From NCBI RefSeq assembly GCF_001039355.2, contig NW_019774091.1, forward strand, positions 1 to 21,167: a stretch of 21,167 nt of DNA. The letters run 5' to 3'. Each line of letters opens with the position of its first letter. Position 1 is the stretch's first letter. Of this stretch, positions 1 to 7,410 are shown one piece after another. The notes below the pieces were generated by a model that made no database searches, was not told the DNA's origin, and saw nothing but the letters and a program-made list of their open reading frames with translations. A program made the translations under genes and the position numbers. This DNA is from Lingula anatina (Eukaryota; Brachiopoda; Lingulata; Lingulida; Lingulidae).

Positions 1-135
1 AATAAATGTGTTTTTAGTTGTCTTTTAATTAACTTTGTAAAAATTATTTTACTTATTAACATTTCCTTTGGTTGAAAGAAGATTGGACATATACAGTAGA
101 AAAAAATTGATTATGAAACGCAACTTTGAAGTAAG

Positions 136-138
136 TTA
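136..138. repeat. Target site duplication TTA, left
   Basis: TTA directly abuts the left inverted repeat and is matched by TTA at 660-662 just outside the right inverted repeat. Confidence 0.7.
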
Positions 139-161
139 AGCCCGCCGCACACAGAACGATT
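139..161. repeat. Left terminal inverted repeat of the MITE
   Basis: AGCCCGCCGCACACAGAAC then GATT. It pairs with 637-659: 19 bases perfect, 22 of 23 overall. Confidence 0.9.
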
Positions 162-370
162 TTTCGTCGGCGACACACTTACGACAAAATATCGGCCTGT
201 CTGCGCTGCTCCACGACAACTTTTCAACTAGTCAGGAGAGAATCAAACGTTTGATTTTTAAACGTTATACCATAGTGTGTGTGCTTTCCTACGACAATTT
301 GTCGTGCTGATCATTATCTTCAGCCAATGGTTGCGCCATCTGATATCATGTGCCCACGTCAGAATTCAAT

Positions 371-556
371 ATGGATCCCCCCAGTGATAGCTGTGAGGAA
401 AGTACAGGTGAAGAAATTTTGAATAGTGAGTGGTCCATTGAAAAAGAGGACATTTTGGTCATGAGTTGGGAACAGCATGCTTTCTTAATCTTTTTTCTCT
501 TCGAACGTGAAATTGCAGCCATTTTGAAACAAAGCCCCACCTCGCGGACGAGATAA
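371..556 (+). pseudogene. Short open frame inside the MITE, possible coding remnant
   Basis: Starting at ATG 371 this frame encodes about 61 residues: an acidic N-terminal part (MDPPSDSCEES), then WEQHAFLIFFLFEREIAAI and a stop. An open frame also runs on the opposite strand. It could be a relic of a transposon protein captured by deletion, or chance in this GC-richer element. No family recognised. Confidence 0.2.
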
Positions 557-636
557 TAACTACGTCACTTTCACCACAGCAGTCGGCGCTTTGTTGCGAC
601 AGCTTGTCGTGCGTGTGCGCTGATCCAGGATGACCG

Positions 637-659
637 AATTGTTCTGTGTGCGGCGGGCT
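637..659. repeat. Right terminal inverted repeat of the MITE
   Basis: AATT then GTTCTGTGTGCGGCGGGCT. It is the reverse complement of 139-161 with a single mismatch. Confidence 0.9.
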
Positions 660-662
660 TTA
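660..662. repeat. Target site duplication TTA, right
   Basis: TTA immediately outside the right inverted repeat, matching 136-138. Confidence 0.7.
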
Positions 663-2025
663 GAGCAATTAAAGATTCTGTGTAAGCTCATTTATTTACA
701 ACACAGAGAATACATACTACATGATTTTCAGTTTATGAACAATACACAATAGTTATAGTAATAATTATATTATCTGTGTATTTTGTGTGAATGAGAAGGA
801 TACCCATTAACTGCACCTCATCATCCACATTTATGACTGAGAATGTGCAAGTCTATGTATTTTATCAAACCTGCTCTAAATCGATTTTTACGGTATTTTT
901 AACCTTTCTTAATTGAAGAAAACATAATTCTAATTTGAAGATTAGTTATAGAGACAGTATATGGGGTTTTGGCACAAAAAAATTAAAATTCACAATACCT
1001 AGAGACCATAACCCTGTCAGATTCCAATCTTACACATACCAAAAGATGTATGCCCAGTGAACAGTTGCATGTGTAAAAAAATAGCCTTTGATCAAGTATG
1101 CTTTATCATTTGATAAAAAGTATGTAATGTTCCTCTGAAACCTAAGCACGGATAATATCTGTAGAAAACAAAGCTTAAAAACAAAAAACCTCACATACTG
1201 TCCCTTAAAAAAATCTTTCATTATAAAAACACTAATGTAACTTCACTATAGATGAGGGTTTTGCTGACCAGTTTGTAGAAATTTCCTGCCCTGGCAATGA
1301 TAGTACCTGAATTCTATGTCCTACATAGGGAAATGCTTGGAAGTGTTTTTCTTGGAATGAATCAAGCAGGTTTAGACTAAAAACTAAAAAAGGATGGGAA
1401 TCCAGGAATAAAGGCATGTTATACATGTAACCTTGGCAAAGCATGCAATGGAGACATTTTTCAAAATTTAACAACAAAGGATGCAATCCGATTTGCTTTG
1501 TGCATCAACAAGAATTTGGATGTGTGACACTATCAGCGATGAATGCCATCATTTCATGGATCAGATAACTGTTAAAAAATACATAGTACCAGGTTGCACT
1601 TTAAATTATTTAGGAACTGGTACAGATACAATGTAAATCATGCAGCCATGAGCACCTTTATAATATTTGCTACAATTCACAAAAATAAAATGACCAATGT
1701 TTTTTTTTTTTTCATCAGCACATTTTCATATCATATTAATGCAGCAGCTTCATATTGTTTTCAACTGCTTACACTTGGATTCGTCAAAACAAAATGTGCC
1801 ATGATATATGTAAGTCTGACATTTAATACTTATCACCTAAACACAATATATGGCAATCTATAATTTACCTTGAATGGTATTAATCTCTTATCCAATCTTA
1901 AATAATTTCCATGACCTGCTTAAATCCATCACTGTGACAACAGCTGATACAGCTGTTACGTTTCATCACAATGACCTACATCTCATAAGCACAACTTATC
2001 AACAGCAGTCTCTCATGCACGTAAA

Positions 2026-2031
2026 TTTAAT
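2026..2031 (-). promoter_or_regulatory. Possible YKT6 poly(A) signal ATTAAA
   Basis: TTTAAT on the plus strand is ATTAAA on the minus strand. It lies about 565 bases past the YKT6 stop and is the first canonical or near-canonical hexamer I noticed. Such hexamers are common by chance in AT-rich DNA. Confidence 0.25.
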
Positions 2032-2360
2032 GGTTCAGATTCTCGTTTTTTTACCATCCTTAATCATTCTCTACAGCAAATAATCCCCTGCAAATATATG
2101 CCTTCATTTAAGGTCAGTGGGACACAGAGAAATGTATTGCTACAAGCCTCTTTTACCAACAAGATCCTTTGTATCTCAGCCTTGCTAAAGTGGTTGTTGC
2201 AGTAGTCATACAGGGTATTCATATCGCTTAACTTGCCTTAAATGTTCCACTGTTTGGTGTGCATTCCCCACAGCACGTTTGGTGAATGTTTACCTATGTC
2301 CACAAATATTAAAATGTCATCTTTCTCCATTCTTAAAAAGACATTTGCAGAACGTTACAG

Positions 2361-2387
2361 AATATGAAATACAGTGAATTTCATATT
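2361..2387. repeat. Perfect 10-bp stem hairpin downstream of YKT6
   Basis: AATATGAAAT, a 7-base loop, then ATTTCATATT. It lies about 210 bases past the YKT6 stop codon, so it is probably inside the 3' UTR. Function unknown; it could be chance in AT-rich sequence. Confidence 0.5.
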
Positions 2388-2594
2388 TTACTCAGGAAAA
2401 TAGTTTCTGTGACTTACAATGCATACACAACATATGCATTTTGTAACGTATGTAATGGTCATATTAGTTTGTAATCATATGTGCACATTTTGCCATGGTA
2501 AACACTCAAATGGTCCATCTTCTAAATGTATTTATATCTAGGTTACTTTCTTCATCTGGTAAATTTGATTTCCATTTCAATCAGTCAGCCTCTA

Positions 2595-2630
2595 TTATAA
2601 TATCACACAGCAGGAATTGGTCTTCTTTGC
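2595..2630 (-). CDS. YKT6: YKT6 last coding exon with CaaX box CVIL
   Basis: The acceptor TTTTTTAAG ends at 2631, and the exon reads [11 protein letters not shown] then TAA (2597-2595). It joins the previous exon in phase 0 to give [14 protein letters not shown], which aligns without gaps to the vertebrate end ARKQNSCCAIM. Only 11 codons long, it is too short for ordinary ORF finding. AAG rather than CAG before the exon is a weaker acceptor, but the alignment fixes the boundary. Confidence 0.9.
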   Translation of the reverse strand, partial: AKKTNSCCVIL

Positions 2631-2874
2631 CTTAAAAAAGATGTGATCCATGATTATTACTCAAAAATGACTGGGCAACTCAAAGTTTTTTAACTAGTAC
2701 CTAAATGAAACCACATCATATAAAAAGTCAACAAATAATGAAGTTGACAAAGTAAACAGAACAATAACTGTTTGAACAAAACACAACTCCTCTCATCGTA
2801 GACCTTTAGTATACTTATTAGTTATATTAAAATAAGTGAACTATGATATACATGTGACAGCCTTTGAAAAAAAA

Positions 2875-2956
<82 letters not shown>

Positions 2957-5870
2957 TTTTTTGGGGGGGGAGGGGGGGGGCATTAGACTATTTCAATGTC
3001 TACAAATTCATATAGACAAGAAAATCAGCTTTTTCCATCCACTTTCACCAACATAAAGACTAAACTAGAGAAAGGAATTTCAAGTCTAACGGCATATATT
3101 AATGTGTCCATAATGGAAACCAACATGCCATGTTTTGTAACAAGTGTGCTACTCACTGTTTTATAAAAAGCCTTGGATTGCGTGCTGAGTCCCTCTGATT
3201 TATCAACAAGGTCATCTAATTTCTCTCCCCTCTGTAGTACAGCTTCTATTGTATTATGCTGAAGTCAGAACAAGCAACTTGTATGATCATATAACTTATA
3301 AAATCACAAATGTAACTCAAAACATACATAAACACATATGTAACAAAAAACATCAGGCAATTTTGAATGAAAACAGCACATTACTATTACCAAAAGATTT
3401 TTGAATGAATTATTTACTTGATGTATCAGTCTGCTATTAAGTGACACATATTGGTTAATTGTAAATACTAAAGTACATTAATAAATTAGTGAAGGGGTCA
3501 ACAATTTTTATCTTCATTTTCGCATTTTCTGCAAACCATACACTTGGTGGGAGGGGGTGAATGCCCTTCTGCATGCTTTTGGAAAAATAATCAAAATGAT
3601 TATCTTCACCCCCAGGGGTGTGAAGGCAAAGGTCTCCATTTTAAGCTTTTGCCTTGTATTCTCAGAACAAAGGAGGGGAAGGGGGGGAGAGTCTTTGCAG
3701 ACTTGAAAATTGAAAATGATGATAAAAATGGATGACCCCTAAGTATTAACATAAATAATCACTTACAAGAATGATCTTGGTTTCATCTATGTCTGCTTGT
3801 AGTCTGGTCATGGCGTCAGCCTCCTTGGGATTCTGGTATTTGACTAAATAATCATCCGCATTTGAAAATTGAACAGTGCTGAAATACACAGAAGACATGA
3901 ATCAAAACTCAGCATCCATATCACTTGCTGTCACTAATAGAAGCTGCAAGAAACAACTTAATTACCTTATCACTATTCACTAATCTTTATCCTGCAGACA
4001 AATTTTCTGCCCGGATTATTCTGAAATTGCTTACTTTCTCAGGTGACTTGATGGAAAGCATTTTGTACACAAAATCTGAAGAATTTATCTAGACAATGAA
4101 ACAGAGTAGCTGTCAACTGCTGATGGAAATAATTGATTACTAAATTATATTATTAGCAAGCAGTTTATACTTGAGCTCTGTCACAGTTATGAAACAATGT
4201 ATCTAAGAATAAAACTCTTAAGTGCTTTTTGCACTAAAATAATAAAGTTGCACAATAAACAATGAATACTTGATAGCTAAATCTTAACTTGATGACTGGG
4301 CTAAGTTACTGTTGAGTGAAATATTTTATGGTCTTACTTTTCTTCAACGGTACCCCATTCAATCTTGGGGAATTTTTCTGAGAATTCATCCAGCACTTTA
4401 TTAAGCAACGTAAAGGCAACTCTCACTGGATATTCATGATCAGCAATTAGCACACCTGCTAAACCATCAGCACGCACATAGACATGCACCATGTATTCTA
4501 AAACAAAACATATAATTACAATAACAGAACTTAAGACCGTTCAATTTTATCTCTCAACAAGAAAACTGAGATGTTTACTGTAGTATGTCTGAAAATGTGA
4601 TTTAGGTCTCTTTTTAAGTGCTGACATACATGCTACTAGAAACTCTATCCAAGTTCATTTTCCTTTTACAGAATACTGCAGATGTTTCTGCCTGGTATTG
4701 ATCATCTTGCCAATAAAATATTTATGAAATGAGGTTTTACTTCTCTACTCACCTTGTTCTTTTACTGAAGCCCTGCTACATAAAGATGTCCGCTCTGTTA
4801 CTATACGACTCGTGAAATCCATAAATTCTCTAACACTGAAAAGACAATACATTGATACTGAAATTAAAAATGTCAATTATCAACTAACATGATAACCTTG
4901 TGAGATTTCAACGTCACTAAACCTCACTTTAACTAGGCTACCTAATCTGCACTCCTTGTGAAACACATGTCATTGGTAAATTTCACAGTGATTCATACTT
5001 ATTTTTTTTATTTCTTAAGGACAAAATGAAGCAAGAGAAAAAACCCTGTAATTATATTAATTATCAGTAGCCATTTCTTACACAACATAAATAAAATCCA
5101 CAAAACCCCCAAAAATTATCTCTCATGCAGAAGAAAAAAGACTTTAAAAGTACATCTTCTTCAAAGTTCTAATTGTAAATTTCACCTACTTATTTTCCTT
5201 CCAGTCTTGAACTGCAATAAGCAGATAATATCTGAATATCTGTGTGCAAATCTCATTTTTCATAAAATAATGTAGCAAAACCCTGTGGTATTTCTTTAAC
5301 TTATGGGGCATTCCATGGTATACTATTTAAAACTATATGGTGGCACTTGATTGGGATTAGGTTGGGATTAGGTGTTTGCTTAATGTGCGTCAATATAAAA
5401 TATGCATTGAGATTGACAAAAATATTATTTTAACATATACCAGTACCTGCTGTGAAAAAAAAACACACACACATGGACATTCAAGTCCAGGAACAGAAAC
5501 TGAAAGTGTCTTCTCAAAGTGAAATTGTTTTGTGTGTGTACAGCATTAAAACTAAAAAGCCCAAGCTGAGAATGAGCATTAAGAAACATGTGTCAATGTT
5601 ATATTCAATTTTTCCCCATTGGTGTTTTGTACCAATCAACTGCTAACATTATATATCAACCTATGTATAAAATAATTTGTAGAACTGATTTTATTACAGT
5701 TACCATTTTCCAAAATTCTAAGTACTTTCTCTCTTCTTCTCTATCATATCCTGGAATTTATCTTACCTTCCTCTCTGAAAATATCCAAAGGACTGGAGGT
5801 CATGTGCAGCCTTCAGTGATCGCACTTTGTGCTCTGTCTTATACAATACTGTCAGGGAATATAGCTTCAT
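2595..5870 (-). CDS. YKT6: YKT6, prenylated R-SNARE (complete, six coding exons)
   Basis: Ykt6 is a cytosol/membrane cycling R-SNARE that drives fusion at Golgi, endosomal, vacuolar and autophagosomal membranes. Coding exons, read on the minus strand, are 5870-5767, 4835-4753, 4497-4338, 3878-3767, 3258-3157 and 2630-2595. Each is bounded by AG/GT sites and the phases agree, giving 597 bp and 198 residues, the same length as human YKT6. Residues 1 to about 130 form the longin domain (start [10 protein letters not shown], later [12 protein letters not shown] and [11 protein letters not shown]). Residues about 138-190 are the SNARE motif, with the zero-layer arginine at R163 ([10 protein letters not shown]). 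The C-terminus TNSCCVIL carries both lipid-acceptor cysteines, C194 and C195. The start codon is fixed by alignment and follows a 5' UTR with in-frame stops. The last residue is Leu rather than the Met of human and yeast Ykt6. Identity is very secure; exact splice bases are inferred from consensus and reading frame. Confidence 0.95.
2887..2954. repeat. (AT)n microsatellite
   Basis: About 34 uninterrupted AT dinucleotides, preceded by a short ACAT run. It lies in the last intron of YKT6. Confidence 0.97.
2963..2980. repeat. Poly-G tract (G8-A-G9)
   Basis: Eight Gs, one A, nine Gs, following the (AT)n and a short T run. On the YKT6 sense strand it is a C tract inside the last intron. Homopolymer length is often unreliable in assemblies. 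Confidence 0.9.
3157..3258 (-). CDS. YKT6: YKT6 coding exon 5 (SNARE core, zero-layer Arg)
   Basis: 102 bp, phase 0 at both ends, between acceptor CTGACTTCAG and donor GTGAGT. It encodes residues 154-187: [20 protein letters not shown], then SKAFYKT. R163 is the ionic-layer arginine that defines an R-SNARE. Confidence 0.95.
3544..3695. repeat. G/C-homopolymer-rich patch in YKT6 intron 4
   Basis: The plus strand carries GGTGGGAGGGGGTG, then CACCCCCAGGGGTG (a near-palindrome), then AGGAGGGGAAGGGGGGGAG within about 150 bases. The open frame across it is non-coding intron of the minus-strand gene. The patch contrasts with the AT-rich intron around it. Confidence 0.6.
3767..3878 (-). CDS. YKT6: YKT6 coding exon 4 (longin to SNARE linker)
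   Basis: 112 bp between acceptor GTATTTCAG and donor GTAAGT. It encodes residues 117-153 plus a split Asn116. The conserved [11 protein letters not shown] and DETKIIL mark the linker and the first SNARE heptads. Phase 2 in, phase 0 out. Confidence 0.95.
4338..4497 (-). CDS. YKT6: YKT6 coding exon 3 (longin domain)
   Basis: 160 bp between acceptor GTTTTAG and donor GTAAGA. It encodes residues about 63-115, the most conserved part of the longin domain ([20 protein letters not shown], then [14 protein letters not shown]). Phase 1 in, phase 2 out. Confidence 0.95.
4753..4835 (-). CDS. YKT6: YKT6 coding exon 2 (longin domain)
   Basis: 83 bp between acceptor CTTTTCAG and donor GTGAGT. It encodes residues 36-62 plus split codons at both ends ([23 protein letters not shown]), which aligns to the middle of the longin domain. 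Phase 2 in, phase 1 out, matching both neighbouring exons. Confidence 0.94.
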
Positions 5871-5923
5871 TTTGTGGGTTTTATATATACAAGACTACCA
5901 ACTATTTACACACCTTCTACAAG
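5767..5923 (-). CDS. YKT6: YKT6 exon 2: 5' UTR end plus coding exon 1
   Basis: The acceptor is a pyrimidine-rich stretch ending TATTTCAG just before 5923. 5923-5871 is 5' UTR with stop codons in the coding frame, and coding starts at ATG 5870-5868. It encodes residues 1-34, the first strand of the longin fold ([21 protein letters not shown]), and ends in phase 2 at donor GTAAGA (5766-5761). The plus-strand open frame over this stretch is only a shadow. Confidence 0.93.
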
Positions 5924-6490
5924 CTGAAATATAAAAGAAAATATATTTTGTTAATGTGAATACAAATTATGTTTTATATCCAGAGGATACAAATTAAGTT
6001 CAAATCCTTGCTGAATGAAAGTCAGTTTATAGATAAATATCTGCAGCTTATCACATGATGATCGCATAGTGATGGTCATGATATTGTACACAATGACTCA
6101 AATACTGGCTATTTAGTATTTGGTATTGAATGATCACATAACAACCACAAATAACACAGTGTAGGCATTACAGAATTAGCTTTCTCACAGTAACTAAAAA
6201 TGGCAATTTTTTGTCGACCTGGATTGTTTGAACGATAAATACAACTAATAACCACTCTTCTACGCTTCTCAAAGCGTATGCTTCTTTGCTATACTTCTTA
6301 TGTTATCAACTCATTTTTTACCTCTTCCTGCGTGGAACTTTTTACGTGTCAATTGGATAGAATTATGCTGAACAATAATGTACCATATTTAACAAAACGA
6401 ACCATCAAATCCCCAACGTTAGACAGTCTATGGTTTGAGTAGGTTCAATTCATGAGTTACCGAGAAACACCATAAAATGATGAAACTTAC
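5924..6490 (-). other. YKT6 5' UTR intron
   Basis: AT-rich, with no coding exon on either strand. It holds a small perfect hairpin (TACGCTT, loop CTCA, AAGCGTA; 6261-6278) of unknown meaning. An intron in the 5' UTR is inferred from the acceptor at 5925 and the donor at 6490. Confidence 0.45.
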
Positions 6491-6600
6491 CCTCTTTTAC
6501 ACAATGACTTGGTGACAAACATCCAATAAGTTTGATGCTCTCAAGATTGTTAACATCGGAACTATCAAAATTTTTTTCCGTGACTAAAGAGTGACATCAC
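6491..6600 (-). other. YKT6: Candidate YKT6 non-coding first exon
   Basis: On the minus strand a strong donor, AGAGG followed by GTAAGTTTC, lies at 6490-6481. It is the best partner for the 5' UTR acceptor at 5925-5924, giving a 5' UTR intron of about 565 bp. The upstream (right) edge is set arbitrarily because the transcription start is not visible. Inferred from splice signals only. Confidence 0.45.
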
Positions 6601-6900
6601 CGAGCCTCGATATCGAAAAGTAAAGCTGCTCCCAAATTTAAACAGCATTTTTGTATATATATTTTGGAAGCTCTGTCAGTAAAATGGAGTATTGGTACTT
6701 ACCAGTACATCTAAAATACATCAATCAATAAAAATTTTAATAATGAAATATTTTATTCATAGAACTATTAATACTGAAAACAAGTTTATCGCCGAAACCA
6801 TATGAACACTCACAGCCACACGAACACATTGTTGACATTTTGCAGGGTGGGAAATTACGGATCGAGACTGAAGGGGATACGGTTTGTGCTGTTAAGGTGC
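6492..6900. promoter_or_regulatory. Probable divergent promoter region of YKT6 and SGCE-like gene
   Basis: The two genes are head to head, with non-coding leader exons ending at 6491 (minus) and starting no later than 7345 (plus). In between are a CRE-like TGACATCA (6592-6599), a palindromic TCGATATCGA (6606-6615) and TATATATA (about 6654-6661). No start site can be placed by eye, so this is inference from gene arrangement. Confidence 0.4.
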
Positions 6901-7344
6901 TTTTTTTTTTCCCTTTTCTGCTTCCTTTCCTCATTGCTCCTATTGATGCAAATGCAAATTATATCCATATTTAAAAAATTGAGAAATACAAGTGGTCCTG
7001 AACATGCTTTTTTTCCCACTGTAATAAACAGTGTAATTGACAATTAGTGTGAATTAAAAATATGTTAATTGTTAGTACAGTCCTTGTCCATTTTAGAGTT
7101 ATTCAGTTTCTTGTCTCATTTTCCATTTGTGGGCGTTCGAAGGTACCATAACAGCATGCATATCAAACTAAATAACTTTGCTTGAGGTCGAGTATTAATT
7201 TTCATAATATATTATTATTATCTGATTATAAATTATTCTGCTTGTTTTTAGTGACCTGCACAAAGGGTCACTCTGCTTAGATTTATTGGGGTAAATTAGT
7301 TATGCAGACTTCAGGTCTTAGTTATTGAATCTTTTCAATTCTAG
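6901..7344 (+). other. Sarcoglycan 5' leader or first intron, no recognised exon
   Basis: AT-rich with a T10 run at 6902-6911. It ends in a pyrimidine-rich acceptor (CTTTTCAATTCTAG, 7331-7344). The overlapping short open frames on both strands share no recognisable protein. The upstream non-coding exon of the sarcoglycan gene probably lies at its left, but the donor is not certain. Confidence 0.45.
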
Positions 7345-7410
7345 GCTGCTGGAGTACAGAGTGAAGTCGGTTGCTGGTCAAGATGATGAGGGAAGTGTAT
7401 TCCACATTGT
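7345..7410 (+). CDS. SGCE: Sarcoglycan exon with 5' UTR, start codon and half the signal peptide
   Basis: The acceptor is CTTTTCAATTCTAG and the donor GTAAGC at 7411. ATG codons at 7383 and 7386 are followed by MREVYSTL and end in phase 1. Joining to 8072 makes a hydrophobic signal peptide (STLFLVLCIYHVEGESA), which is the evidence for this small exon. The first ATG is chosen; the second is equally possible. Confidence 0.75.

Larger units (their letters stand above)
139..659. mobile_element. MITE, 521 bp, non-autonomous DNA transposon (TTA target duplication)
   Basis: The left end starts AGCCCGCCGCACACAGAAC, and the right end is its exact reverse complement over 19 bases; after one mismatch the arms match for three more. 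The element is flanked by TTA at 136-138 and TTA at 660-662, a 3-bp target duplication. It is visibly richer in G+C and in CpG than its surroundings. The interior has many CGACA/TGTCG motifs, a 15-bp palindrome at 291-305 and a 16-bp palindrome at 241-256. A TTA duplication fits PIF/Harbinger-type elements (target TWA), but family assignment is inference. No full transposase is present. Confidence 0.88.
663..2594. other. YKT6 3' UTR and downstream flank, no recognised gene
   Basis: Both strands contain only short open frames (up to about 89 codons) that resemble nothing I know and have no coding-like composition. Features are a T12 run near 1700-1711, the possible poly(A) signal at 2026 and a hairpin at 2361. 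The right-hand part should be YKT6 3' UTR; the left part is intergenic. Confidence 0.6.

Noticed and set aside
5588-5959. 123-codon plus-strand frame
   Set aside because: Antisense shadow of the first YKT6 coding exon, whose conserved protein is on the minus strand.
6055-6090. ATGATGA (box C-like) suggesting a C/D snoRNA
   Set aside because: No matching D box CTGA at suitable distance, no terminal stem, and it is on the strand opposite to the host intron.
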